Assembly (NCBI GenBank): GCA_013042055.1
Contig: JABDQW010000225.1
Span: 1 to 34,042, forward strand
Length of the DNA stretch: 34,042 bases
Direction: 5' to 3'
Source of the DNA: Gammaproteobacteria bacterium
GTDB lineage: Bacteria > Pseudomonadota > Gammaproteobacteria > SZUA-229
Shown here: positions 1 through 7,739 of the stretch, piece after piece
Layout of the letters: every line of letters begins with the position of its first letter
How positions within the stretch are numbered: the stretch's first letter is position 1
Program-made: the position numbers and the translations under genes
Notes under the pieces: model-generated
The model's input: the letters and a program-made list of their open reading frames with translations, nothing else
Told to the model about the DNA's origin: nothing
Databases searched by the model: none

Positions 1-302
1 GTTTCAGTAATCCTGTCGAACACTTCATTTGCCAATTGCTTTATTTCGGAGCGGCGTTCTTCCTTTTCTTCGATACGGCGGTAAATTTCAAAGTGGCCGG
101 TGGCCAGATAATCAACTAGATCCTGGCAAAATTCCTGTAAAAGCTCCAATGTTTCTTCGTTGTTTTCGGGACTCTGGTCGGCGTGGCTCGCCAGATTGTA
201 GTATTGGGATAATACGTTATTGCGCTCAGCAATTAATTGCTTGATTTCTTTTCTGGTGCGCGCTCGGCGATCGTGCAGTGGTTGGTTCGTAGCCGTGTTC
301 AT
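1..302 (-). CDS. rsd: Rsd/AlgQ family anti-sigma-70 regulator (partial, 3' end outside window)
   Basis: This is the first 100 codons of a minus-strand gene whose C-terminus lies beyond the left edge. The segment FCQDLVDYLATGHFEIYRRI (about residues 59-78) is the hallmark of the Rsd/AlgQ family, which binds RNA polymerase sigma-70 and helps shift polymerase to alternative sigma factors; in Pseudomonas AlgQ also affects alginate and virulence genes. The first 55 residues are helical and charged, as in the family. The ATG at 302-300 is chosen because a purine-rich GAGGGGG stretch lies a few bases upstream. The gene diverges from the membrane protein at 712. The family is clear from sequence. The exact physiological role in this organism is inferred. 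Confidence 0.85.
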   Translation of the reverse strand, partial: MNTATNQPLHDRRARTRKEIKQLIAERNNVLSQYYNLASHADQSPENNEETLELLQEFCQDLVDYLATGHFEIYRRIEEKEERRSEIKQLANEVFDRITE

Positions 303-711
303 ACCGGGCCCCCTCATGATTGTTGTAAGTATTTTTTATACGGATCGTGATTGCTTGCTTCTTTTACTCGTTTAAATGTTTATGTTTACCGCTTAAGTAC
401 CATTAAATCAAGTAAACAAATGTATGGTTATCGGCAAACACAGTAATCATTTAGCTATGTTACTGTAAATAGATTACATAATCTTTACAACGCGGTGTTT
501 TTATGGAGCGGTGTAGACTCTGTCCAATTAAGAAAATAAGTACTTTATAATATATTGAATAGGCGGCGATTTGATGGTTTTTTCACCAACTTTTGAGCTA
601 TTCATGGCTGGACAAAAACGGGATTTATTCTAAATTTAGACTGTAACATTTTAACTAGACAGGAAGCTAATTTGCTGAATTGACAGCCCTGTCTTCGATC
701 AGGAAGTGAGC
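303..711. other. AT-rich divergent intergenic region
   Basis: About 400 bases between the divergent rsd-like gene and the membrane protein at 712 contain no credible ORF. The stretch is much richer in A+T than its neighbours and probably holds promoters for both sides. I can see a TATAAA at 340-335 on the minus strand and a TATAAT at 546-551 on the plus strand, but neither has a convincing -35 partner at 16-18 bases, so no promoter is called. No terminator-like hairpin or RNA gene was recognised. Confidence 0.5.
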
Positions 712-1410
712 ATGAGCGACAAAGCAGGTCAGGTTATACAGGGTATTACCGAAATTACCCTGTCTTCGGATTTTGATGATGATGATCATCTCAAGCCTGA
801 ACGTATTAATACTGAATATGTGCAGGAGCAACGTTTCAAAGGCGTAAGGCGTCGGTTCAAGATTTTTAATGATACCCAGCTGTATTACTCGTTGAAGTCA
901 TTCAAGCACAAAGATAACAAACAGCATCGAATAAACCTCAGTTATGTGAACGCGCATCCTGAACGTGACTGTGTGATCGCGTGGAAGTGGCTCAGCACAG
1001 CGATTGCAACCATCGTCTGGTCAATGCTGTTAATGTATGTTGGTATATTTACACAATACAAAGCGGATTTTATCGTCATCGTTGGTGTACTGTTGGGCAC
1101 ATTCAGCATGCTTGCAATAATGGTTTTCTATTATCAAACCCAGGATAAGTTGATTTATAAAAGTTTTGTTGCAGATATACCGTTATTCGAAGTAACTAAT
1201 CACAAACCCGGAAACAAGGAATTTGATACCTTCATGATTGCTTTGAGAAAACACATAGAGCAAGGTCAGGCGAGCATGAGCATGCATCGACGTCTGGTGG
1301 GTGAGTTGAAGAATTTACGGCGCATCCGCGACGAGGGTACTATCAGTAACGAACAATACGAATCTGCCAGAACGGTCATATTCAAGCACGAGGCCTACCA
1401 GGCCAAGTAA
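712..1410 (+). CDS. Unknown membrane protein with C-terminal SHOCT-like segment
   Basis: This is a 232-residue protein I do not recognise. It has a charged, acidic N-terminal half. Two predicted transmembrane helices follow (about residues 91-112 and 119-141), then a cytosolic-looking tail. Residues about 195-226 (LVGELKNLRRIRDEGTISNE...) resemble the SHOCT module: a short helix pair with Leu/Arg followed by 'G.IS.EQ(Y/F)', usually found at protein ends and thought to mediate oligomerisation. A GTG at 706 is in frame, but the AGGA at 701-704 is spaced correctly only for the ATG at 712, so that start is used. It stands alone between a divergent rsd and the V-ATPase operon. No enzymatic motif is visible and no function is proposed. 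Confidence 0.75.
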   Translation: MSDKAGQVIQGITEITLSSDFDDDDHLKPERINTEYVQEQRFKGVRRRFKIFNDTQLYYSLKSFKHKDNKQHRINLSYVNAHPERDCVIAWKWLSTAIATIVWSMLLMYVGIFTQYKADFIVIVGVLLGTFSMLAIMVFYYQTQDKLIYKSFVADIPLFEVTNHKPGNKEFDTFMIALRKHIEQGQASMSMHRRLVGELKNLRRIRDEGTISNEQYESARTVIFKHEAYQAK

Positions 1411-1559
1411 TATACAGTGCGTTCTCCTCGCGCCGTTGGCTTTGTTACGTAATTCGTTGATGTGCCTCGGTCTACAGTGCAAGCTTGTCGTTTAACCGCT
1501 TAGACACTGATTCCAGTATTGGTCATTCTTCGACTAAGACACGCGAACCTGAATTGTCT

Positions 1560-1603
1560 GTAGGAGCGACTTTAGTCGCGAACTTCGGTAAAGTCGTTCC
1601 TAC
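1560..1603. repeat. REP-like palindromic repeat (GTAGGAGCGACTTTA)
   Basis: GTAGGAGCGACTTTA at 1560-1574 pairs with TAAAGTCGTTCCTAC at 1589-1603 (14 of 15 positions) across a 14-base loop. The wording GTAGGAGCGACTTTAGTCGCGA is a very common intergenic palindrome in gammaproteobacteria (from memory). It follows the membrane protein gene and could form a stable RNA hairpin, but there is no T-run after it, so it is called a repeat and not a terminator. Confidence 0.7.
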
Positions 1604-1619
1604 GCACCCCCTTAATCAT

Positions 1620-1644
1620 CTCTGCGTCTCCGCGTCTCCGCGGT
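1620..1644 (-). repeat. Copy of the CGCAGAGACGCAGAGG dispersed repeat (reverse orientation)
   Basis: The plus strand reads TCTGCGTCTCCGCGTCTCC and continues to CGGTC, which is the reverse complement of the CCGCAGAGACGCAGAGG repeat found at 17697, 27316 and (reverse) 27447 in this window. All copies are intergenic. Confidence 0.6.
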
Positions 1645-1736
1645 CAATATCACTGTTTCAGCCTGGGTCTATCTGTCAGGCTAGCCATCCGCCTGGACAT
1701 TTTCTTTAGGGGCTTATATTCTTTGACTACGGTACA

Positions 1737-3173
1737 TTGCCGACCGTAAATGAGAACACACTAATCGAGCGGGGCCAGCTGCAAAGAATGGAAGGTCTAA
1801 TTCGCTATTCCAAAGTACTGGCGATCGTCGGTGATATTCTGCAGGTGCAAGTACCCGAAGCGACCGCGGCGACGGCTGCAGCCGTTCGTTTTAACGATCT
1901 GGCAATGATCGATCAGGACGATGGCCACAAATCACTCGCTCAGGTGATCAATATCGTCCGCGACGTGGTATCGCTGCAGATCTTCAGCGGCACCAAGGGC
2001 ATCTCGACGTCAGCCAGGGTGACCTTTCTCGGTCACCCAATGCAAACCACCTATTCGCCGAATATCCTCGGCCGTGTTTTTAACGGCACCGGCGAGCCGA
2101 TGGATGCCGGCCCCGATCTGTCGATGGATCCCAAAGTCGACATCGGCGGTCCGACGGTCAACCCCGTCGAGCGTATCGTACCGAGCAAGATGATCCGCAC
2201 CGATGTGCCGATGATCGATATCTTTAACTCGCTGGTTGAGAGTCAGAAGATACCCATTTTTTCTGTGTCTGGTGAGCCCTTTAATCAATTTTTAGCGCGT
2301 ATCGGTATACAGGCCGATGCCGATATCGTTGTCTTCGGCGGCCTCGGCCTGATCTTCGATGACTATTACCTGTTCCGTAAAACATTCGAGGACGCTGGCG
2401 TGTTTTCGCGTACCGTGATGTTTGTCAATCAGGCCTCCGACCCGATCGTCGAGCGGCTGTTGGTACCGGACATGGCATTGGCCGTAGCCGAACGTTTTGC
2501 GGTGGAAGAGGGCAAGCGTGTGCTGGTCTTGCTAACCGATATGACAGCCTTTGCTGATGCGTTGAAGGAAGTTGGCATCTCGATGGAACGTGTTCCATCG
2601 AACCGCGGCTATATGGGCGATCTCTACTCACAGCTCGCGCGTCGTTACGAGAAGGCGTGCGACTACGCCAAGGGGGGGTCGGTAACGATCCTGACCGTGA
2701 CCACGATGCCGGGTAATGATGTCACGCACCCGGTACCGGATAATACAGGCTATATTACCGAGGGCCAATTCTATTTGCACGATGGCGTGATCGATCCATT
2801 TGGCTCGTTGTCACGACTGAAACAAAACGTGATTGGCAAGGTCACGCGTGAAGACCATGGTCAGATCATGAATGCCATGGTTCGATTCTATGCTGGCGGT
2901 CGTGATGCCGAGCAAAAACAGGCTATGGCCTTCGAACTATCGGAATATGACCACCAGCTGTTGAAGTTCAGCAAACTGTTCCGCCAGCGGTTTATGGACA
3001 TCAATGTATCCCTGCCGTTGGAGCAGGCACTGGATTTGTGTTGGACAACGCTCGCCGAGTGTTTTCAAGCAGAACAACTGTTAATGAAGCAGGAGTTAAT
3101 TGAAAAATACTTCCCAAAAGATAGCCAAGTGATGTCCGTTAAGATGGCACAAGCGAGTGACAACGATGGCTAG
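1737..3173 (+). CDS. atpB: V-type ATP synthase/ATPase subunit B
   Basis: This is the regulatory, non-catalytic B subunit of the V1 head (478 residues from TTG), which alternates with A in the A3B3 ring. It has the family core: an N-terminal barrel, the LGRVFNGTGEPMD segment (about residues 112-124), and a degenerate nucleotide loop FSVSGEPFNQFLARI where a catalytic subunit would carry a Walker A lysine. Next comes the PSNRGYMGDLYSQLARRYE stretch typical of B subunits. The start is awkward: the frame opens after a TAG at 1707 and has no ATG before residue 18, so TTG 1737 is the best candidate and ATG 1788 the alternative. No good Shine-Dalgarno precedes either. It is the first gene of the operon and its 3' end overlaps subunit D by 8 bases. 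Confidence 0.93.
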   Translation: MPTVNENTLIERGQLQRMEGLIRYSKVLAIVGDILQVQVPEATAATAAAVRFNDLAMIDQDDGHKSLAQVINIVRDVVSLQIFSGTKGISTSARVTFLGHPMQTTYSPNILGRVFNGTGEPMDAGPDLSMDPKVDIGGPTVNPVERIVPSKMIRTDVPMIDIFNSLVESQKIPIFSVSGEPFNQFLARIGIQADADIVVFGGLGLIFDDYYLFRKTFEDAGVFSRTVMFVNQASDPIVERLLVPDMALAVAERFAVEEGKRVLVLLTDMTAFADALKEVGISMERVPSNRGYMGDLYSQLARRYEKACDYAKGGSVTILTVTTMPGNDVTHPVPDNTGYITEGQFYLHDGVIDPFGSLSRLKQNVIGKVTREDHGQIMNAMVRFYAGGRDAEQKQAMAFELSEYDHQLLKFSKLFRQRFMDINVSLPLEQALDLCWTTLAECFQAEQLLMKQELIEKYFPKDSQVMSVKMAQASDNDG

Positions 3174-3771
3174 ATTGCAGCTCAGTAAATCCGCGTTGTC
3201 GCGCGAACAAAGAAATCTGAAAACCTACCAACGGTTCTTGCCATCGCTGGATCTGAAACGCCAACAGGTGATGGCCGAACGCAACAAAGCGGCCCATCAG
3301 CTGGTAAGGACGCGGCAGGAAATCGATGTGCAGCGCCAGGCGGCGGGTGATACCATTCCGATGATGGCCAATCGCGACGTTGATCTCGCCGGTCTGGCCA
3401 AGGTGAGCGATGTTCGCCTCGGTGTTGAAAATGTTGTTGGTACACGCTTGCCGGCGCTGGAGTCCGTCTCCGTTCAGGTACACGATTACCCAATGATGGG
3501 CAAACCATTCTGGGTCGATTCTGCTGCGCAAATACTGTGCCGAATACTCGAATTGCGCGTTCGCGCTCAGGTTGAGGAGCGCCGACTTGCCCTGCTGGAA
3601 CAGGCGGTCAAGACCATCACCCAGCGCGTCAACCTGTTCGACAAGGTGCTGATACCGCAAGCTCAGCGGAATATTAAACGCATAAAGATCTATCTGTCCG
3701 ACCTCGAAACCGCTGCTGTGGTGCGCTCAAAAATTTCCAAGCGCAAGCGTGCTGATGCGGAGGGCGTATGA
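3166..3771 (+). CDS. atpD: V-type ATP synthase/ATPase subunit D (central shaft)
   Basis: Subunit D (201 residues) forms the central coiled-coil rotor shaft of V1. The beginning MARLQLSKSALSREQRNLK matches the characteristic N-terminus of the family (basic, Leu every few residues). The C-terminal helix about residues 130-190 (EERRLALLEQAVKTITQRVN, then 'IPQAQRNIKRIKIYLSDLE') is the other half of the coiled coil. ATG 3166 is preferred over an in-frame GTG at 3157 because family members begin with M-x-R-L and the shorter form still overlaps the stop of subunit B, giving translational coupling. Length is normal for the family. Confidence 0.92.
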   Translation: MARLQLSKSALSREQRNLKTYQRFLPSLDLKRQQVMAERNKAAHQLVRTRQEIDVQRQAAGDTIPMMANRDVDLAGLAKVSDVRLGVENVVGTRLPALESVSVQVHDYPMMGKPFWVDSAAQILCRILELRVRAQVEERRLALLEQAVKTITQRVNLFDKVLIPQAQRNIKRIKIYLSDLETAAVVRSKISKRKRADAEGV

Positions 3772-5567
3772 GCATCGCGCGTTTGAAAAAGGTCACGGTG
3801 TGCGGTCTGTTGACCGAGAAGCAGAAGCTATTGCAAGGACTACAGGCGCTGGGTTGCATGCACCTGTTGGCTCTGCGGCCGGCGCCGGCAGAAGTGGAGA
3901 AGGCAGCCACACCGAGAGCCGAAGCCGCGTATCGGGCGTTGCGTTTTCTCTCCGATATGCCGGAGAAACGCAAGCAAGTGACGCGCGATCCGAGCTTTGA
4001 TGTCAGCAGCGTGGTTCAGCAAGCCCTCGATGTCAAAGATCGCCTGCGTGACGCCACTGACCGCAATGAATTCTTACGTCATCGCATCGAACAGATCAAG
4101 CCGTGGGGCGATATTGCTTTTCCACCATTAGCTGAACTGGCGCATCAGCGGCTTTGGTTTTACATCCTGCCGATCAGGAAGCTCGGCGCCCTTGAAGCGG
4201 TCGAACTACCCTGGCAAATCGTCAAGCGAGACCAGCGGCAGGTGTATGTGGTCGTGATCGCTGAGCACGAGCCCCCCGCCGATTTACTGCCGGTACCCCG
4301 TACCTATACCGGTGCATTGCCGTTGAATGAATTAAAGGCGCAACTCGAAGACAATGAGATCGAGATCGAAGACATTGTTGCCGAGCGCTACGCGTTAACG
4401 CGTTATATTTATCTGCTGAGCGTGAATCTTGCTGAGGCCGAAAACCGCGCGTCGCTGATCTACGCGGATCAGCAAACCCGTGATGAAGCCGGTATCACTG
4501 CGATACAGGCCTGGGTACCGGAGGACGCGATCAAAGCCGTCGAGGCGTACGTCGAACAGGCGGGCCTGGCTTGTCTGATCGAGGACCCCGACGCCAACGA
4601 TGATCCTCCGACCATGATCGAGCAACCCGACGAGATGAAGGCCGGTGTCGATCTGGCGATGTTTTACACCGTTCCGCCCTACCGTAGCTGGGACCCATCC
4701 GTCGTGCTGTCGTTTTCGTTCGCGTTGTTTTTTGCAATGATTATTTCCGACGCTGGCTATGGCTTGGTGTTGATGATCTTGTTGTTGGCTTACTGGCAGC
4801 GGCTAGGCAAGAGCGCGCAAGGTCGCGCCTACCGACTGTTGGGCGCATCGTTGTTCGGTACTGCTGTTGTCTACGGCGTGCTAGTGGGCAGCTATTTTGG
4901 TGTCACGCCGCCGGATGACAGTTTGTTGGGGCGCATGCACCTGCTCGATATCGGTGACTACGCGGCGATGATGAAGATATCAATCATCATCGGTGTTCTG
5001 CACCTGGTGCTGGCGAACGCACTGGTGGCGCTGCAAAACCGAGGCCGTTCCAAGGCCATCGCCAACCTGGGGTGGATCGCGTGCCTGTGCGGTGGTGTGT
5101 TGCTGGCTTATTCCGAACCCGACAGTGGTCTGGCATCGGTTGCTCTGGCGCTGCTGATTAGCGGATTGGGTACAGTCTTGCTGTTTACCAGCGAACGGCC
5201 GATCGTCAAGCTGCCGGTTGACGTTGTCTGGCGCTTGGTCGACGGTCTCAGGGCGCTGACCGGCGTCATGGGGCTATTCGGCGATGTGCTAAGCTACATG
5301 CGGCTATTCGCACTGGGATTGGCAAGCGCCTCGCTGGCACTGACGTTCAACAACCTGGCGACACAGATCGTCGATGCGGTGCCTGGACTCGGATTGCTGC
5401 TTGCACTGCTGCTGTTACTGCTGGGCCATACGATCAATCTCGCACTGGCAGTGATGAGCGGCGTAGTGCACGGTCTCAGACTCAACTTCATCGAATTTTA
5501 CAAATGGGGTATGACTGGCGAAGGCAAGCCCTTCCAGAAATTTGCCCGCAAAGAGGTGGAACCATGA
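3768..5567 (+). CDS. atpI: V-type ATP synthase/ATPase subunit I (stator, membrane a-subunit)
   Basis: This 599-residue subunit is the Vo stator that carries the ion half-channels facing the K ring. The soluble N-terminal arm spans about residues 1-300. A membrane domain with about seven helices follows. SDAGYGLVL (about 327-335) is the typical first-loop motif. The helix containing LSYMRLFALGLAS (about 508-520) holds the arginine (R512) expected to contact the ring carboxylate. The last helix ends VMSGVVHGLRLNFIEFYKWG, also typical. Its ATG overlaps the TGA of subunit D (ATGA), and its end overlaps subunit K by four bases. The sequence is full length with no sign of damage. Confidence 0.93.
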   Translation: MSIARLKKVTVCGLLTEKQKLLQGLQALGCMHLLALRPAPAEVEKAATPRAEAAYRALRFLSDMPEKRKQVTRDPSFDVSSVVQQALDVKDRLRDATDRNEFLRHRIEQIKPWGDIAFPPLAELAHQRLWFYILPIRKLGALEAVELPWQIVKRDQRQVYVVVIAEHEPPADLLPVPRTYTGALPLNELKAQLEDNEIEIEDIVAERYALTRYIYLLSVNLAEAENRASLIYADQQTRDEAGITAIQAWVPEDAIKAVEAYVEQAGLACLIEDPDANDDPPTMIEQPDEMKAGVDLAMFYTVPPYRSWDPSVVLSFSFALFFAMIISDAGYGLVLMILLLAYWQRLGKSAQGRAYRLLGASLFGTAVVYGVLVGSYFGVTPPDDSLLGRMHLLDIGDYAAMMKISIIIGVLHLVLANALVALQNRGRSKAIANLGWIACLCGGVLLAYSEPDSGLASVALALLISGLGTVLLFTSERPIVKLPVDVVWRLVDGLRALTGVMGLFGDVLSYMRLFALGLASASLALTFNNLATQIVDAVPGLGLLLALLLLLLGHTINLALAVMSGVVHGLRLNFIEFYKWGMTGEGKPFQKFARKEVEP

Positions 5568-6022
5568 ATGAAATCGCGTTGGCCTTGGGCTGGATCGGCA
5601 TCTATTCGCCGATGGCAATTGGAGCGATCGGCAGTTCGATCGGTTGTGCCATTGCCGGTCAGGCAGGCATCGGAGCCATGCTCGAAACGGAGGGCGGCTA
5701 TGGACGTTACATCGGCTTGTCTGCCTTTCCATCGTCGTTTGTGATCTACGGTATCGTGATCATGTTCACGTTGAATCGGGAGGTGACCGCCGAAAACGCG
5801 GGTGCCTTATTTGGCATCGGCCTGTTCGCTGGACTTGCGCTGCTGTTTGCAGGGATTTGGCAGGGCCGTGCCTGTGCGTCGGCGATCAATGCGGCTAAAG
5901 AAAAACCCGAGATCTTCGGTCTATCGCTCGCCCCGGCCGCCATCATCGAGGGTTTTGCGGTATTTGCCTTTGTGTTTGCGTTGGTGGTCAGTGCGGACAT
6001 CCCGGCAGGAGGTGGTTCCTGA
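5564..6022 (+). CDS. atpK: V-type ATP synthase/ATPase subunit K (rotor-ring proteolipid)
   Basis: This is a 152-residue, four-helix proteolipid: two fused hairpins that build the membrane rotor ring. The ion-carrying glutamate is E129 in helix 4 (APAAIIEGFAVFAF). The equivalent place in helix 2 has no acid, so there is one site per four helices, as in NtpK. Q100 (GIWQGR) matches the Na+-ligand glutamine of Enterococcus hirae NtpK. The ligand Q65 of that protein appears to be F59 here (see findings). ATG 5564 is chosen because GAGGTGG at 5553-5559 is an excellent ribosome site; a longer in-frame extension overlaps subunit I and adds a charged, non-family segment. The stop TGA shares its A with the ATG of subunit E. 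Confidence 0.92.
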   Translation: MNEIALALGWIGIYSPMAIGAIGSSIGCAIAGQAGIGAMLETEGGYGRYIGLSAFPSSFVIYGIVIMFTLNREVTAENAGALFGIGLFAGLALLFAGIWQGRACASAINAAKEKPEIFGLSLAPAAIIEGFAVFAFVFALVVSADIPAGGGS

Positions 6023-6717
6023 TGACGGATGCCGTCAATCGATCAGTGCCGCCCTCACAAGGCATCGATGCACTGATAGCCCGGCTGCGCGAACAGGGGG
6101 TTTCGGCGGGACGTGAAGAGGGTGAGAAAATCGTCGCGGAAGCCAGGGCCATGGCTAAGCAAATCGTCGATAGCGCTAAAGAAGAGGCGAAGGAGCAGCT
6201 ACAATCTGCGCACAAGCAAGCGGAGGCGTTCCAGTCGGCGGGCGTCGCTGCAATCCAGATGGCGATGCGCGACACCATCCTCGATCTCAAGTCGCAATTG
6301 ATGCAACAATTTAGCTCGGACGTCAGGCGACTCGTCTCTCGCAGCCTGACTGATGAAGCGTTGCTCCGGCAGATGATCCTGGAAGTGGCCGGTCGCGCAC
6401 GTGAGAGTACGGACGCCGCTGATTCGCAGCAAATGGACGTCGTGTTACCCGCACAGGTGGTCGGACTGGATGAGCTGCGCAACAATCCGGATGACTTACG
6501 CCGGGGCAGGCTGACCCATTTCGTTCTGGGCCTGTCGGACGATATCTTGCGTCGTGGCGTAACGTTTTCGGTTTCGGATCAACATGAATGCGGTATCCGC
6601 ATCCGACTGGTAGACAAAGACATCAGCTTGGAGTTGACTGATGAAGCCATTGCCGCGCTATTGTTGGATCATTTGCAGCCACGTTTTCGCGCCATTCTGG
6701 AAGGCATCGTGAAATGA
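6022..6717 (+). CDS. atpE: V-type ATP synthase/ATPase subunit E (peripheral stalk)
   Basis: Subunit E (231 residues) forms the peripheral stalk that holds the A3B3 head still. Residues about 15-80 are a long Ala/Glu/Lys-rich helix (EEGEKIVAEARAMAKQIV...) as expected for the stalk coiled coil. The C-terminal third forms the globular head-binding domain, ending LLLDHLQPRFRAILEGIVK. AGGAGG at 6007-6012 is the ribosome site and the start overlaps the stop of subunit K (TGATG). In the chlamydial and spirochaetal operons E is the first gene, as I recall; here it is fifth. No separate G/H stalk partner is visible in the operon. Confidence 0.9.
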   Translation: MTDAVNRSVPPSQGIDALIARLREQGVSAGREEGEKIVAEARAMAKQIVDSAKEEAKEQLQSAHKQAEAFQSAGVAAIQMAMRDTILDLKSQLMQQFSSDVRRLVSRSLTDEALLRQMILEVAGRARESTDAADSQQMDVVLPAQVVGLDELRNNPDDLRRGRLTHFVLGLSDDILRRGVTFSVSDQHECGIRIRLVDKDISLELTDEAIAALLLDHLQPRFRAILEGIVK

Positions 6718-6720
6718 TCG

Positions 6721-6748
6721 TTAGCCCGCATTTTCGCAGTCACCATGG
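6721..6748 (+). repeat. Copy of the TAGCCCGCATTTC dispersed repeat between E and DUF2764 genes
   Basis: TTAGCCCGCATTTTCGCA followed by GTCACCATGG starts three bases after the stop of subunit E and runs into the start codon of the next gene. It matches the end sequence of the 7446-7694 element and the copies at 11171 and 27272. The repeat thus seems to supply the ATG and the missing ribosome site region of the DUF2764 gene. Confidence 0.6.
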
Positions 6749-7449
6749 GTGATGCGAACGCATATGTGATGCTGATCACGGGCCTGCCCAGGCCCGAGGC
6801 TCTGTTCCGTGCAAAACGGCCACCGCTGTCGCGCCTGAAGCTGAATCGTCGCCTCCGTGTGTTGGCGCCTGACGATGCCGAAACGCTCGAGCGTGTCGAA
6901 CAGATATTGACCTGGGCTTCGATGCCGATGTCGATGACCGATGCGCAGTTTGTCGCTTCGGTCCGTGCCGCGATGCAGACGATAAACAACGAGACCTTGC
7001 GCCTGATCGTTCGCGACCGGCTCGAAATCCGCACCTGCATAGCGGCCTTGCGCCGTCGCCTCCGTGGTGAAGGGCGGCCGTCACCGAATAACGTGTGGGG
7101 TTATGGTCGTTGGCGTGAACATATCAGACGCAACTGGAGCGAAACCAGTTTTCGACTGGACAACGTTTTTCCGTGGCTGCGGGAAGCCGATAGACTGCTA
7201 CGTGCGGGTGACAGCCTGGCGATGCAACGACTGCTACTCGATTTGGTCTGGAAAAATGTCAACCGTCATGTAGGTGAGCACGAGTTCGATTTCGAAGCTG
7301 TCGTCATCTACGTGCTTAAATGGGACATCGTCGATCGCTGGGTCAGGCATGACAGCGGCTTGGCCACCGAACGCTGCGATGAACTGAGCGAATCCGGTTT
7401 GGGCGAATTCGCGAATCTGTTTCAGCATCAGCAGTATCAGTCGAACTAG
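6745..7449 (+). CDS. DUF2764-type V-ATPase operon protein
   Basis: This 234-residue protein sits in the slot occupied by the DUF2764 gene in chlamydial and spirochaetal V-ATPase operons (between E and A). Its start AYVMLITGLP resembles the family opening (Y-Y-x-L-V-x-S-L-P), and the end has YVLKWDIVDRWVRHD, like the conserved C-terminal helix. The middle is helical and Arg-rich (EIRTCIAALRRRLRGEG). The family may replace a subunit such as C, but its role is not established. There is no Shine-Dalgarno before ATG 6745: the 27 bases upstream are a dispersed repeat. The stop codon TAG lies inside the inverted repeat of the MITE at 7446. Family assignment rests on position plus weak motifs. Confidence 0.75.
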   Translation: MGDANAYVMLITGLPRPEALFRAKRPPLSRLKLNRRLRVLAPDDAETLERVEQILTWASMPMSMTDAQFVASVRAAMQTINNETLRLIVRDRLEIRTCIAALRRRLRGEGRPSPNNVWGYGRWREHIRRNWSETSFRLDNVFPWLREADRLLRAGDSLAMQRLLLDLVWKNVNRHVGEHEFDFEAVVIYVLKWDIVDRWVRHDSGLATERCDELSESGLGEFANLFQHQQYQSN

Positions 7450-7694
7450 CCCGCATTTCTCACCAGGCGGCGTAGAAAACTGCTAAGGCATTGGCGATTT
7501 GGAGAAAAGTTAGGATGTTCACAAATTCAGTGTGTAATTCAAGCGTGCCTATCACGGTTCAGGCTGGTCTTCGTGTCCGTAAGCTTGCTCTTCACTCAAA
7601 CCGTAGCCATTGCTACGCTTTTCGCTCCAGAGCGGCGCTTGCGAACACGAATCCTGCGCCTGCTCCCGTGATCCTGGTGAGAAATGCGGGCTAG
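7446..7694. mobile_element. MITE-like element with perfect 22-bp terminal inverted repeats
   Basis: The left end CTAGCCCGCATTTCTCACC (7446-7467 in full) and the right end (7673-7694) are perfect inverted copies over 22 bases. The 249-base element has no coding capacity. Internally it is an imperfect long palindrome: TTCGTGTCCGTAAGC about 7569-7583 pairs 13 of 15 with GCTTGCGAACACGAA at about 7638-7652, and GTAGCCATTGCTAC forms the central hairpin. CTAG at both tips could be a target duplication of YTAR type. It lies between the DUF2764 gene and subunit A, with the DUF2764 stop codon inside its left end. No transposase is present, so mobilisation would have to be in trans. Confidence 0.75.
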
Positions 7695-7739
7695 ATATGC
7701 GCCATTGGTACCCAGACTACAATATAGCGGGGATTGGCA

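Larger units (their letters stand above)
1411..1736. other. Repeat-bearing intergenic region before the V-ATPase operon
   Basis: This gap of about 325 bases holds no credible gene; the 74-codon open frame inside it is repeat sequence. It contains a long hairpin repeat at 1560-1603 and a CGCAGAGACGCAGAGG-family repeat at 1620-1644 (both listed separately). A promoter for the V-ATPase operon should lie here, but I could not identify matching -35 and -10 hexamers. Confidence 0.5.

Noticed and set aside
29-244. Open frame of 71 codons on the plus strand at the left edge
   Set aside because: It is the shadow of the rsd-like gene on the minus strand, whose protein matches Rsd/AlgQ.
1485-1709. Open frame of 74 codons before the V-ATPase operon
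   Set aside because: It is composed of two dispersed repeats and has no ribosome site or family resemblance.
7491-7694. Open frame of 67 codons inside the MITE
   Set aside because: It lies wholly within the palindromic element and ends in its inverted repeat; no coding evidence.
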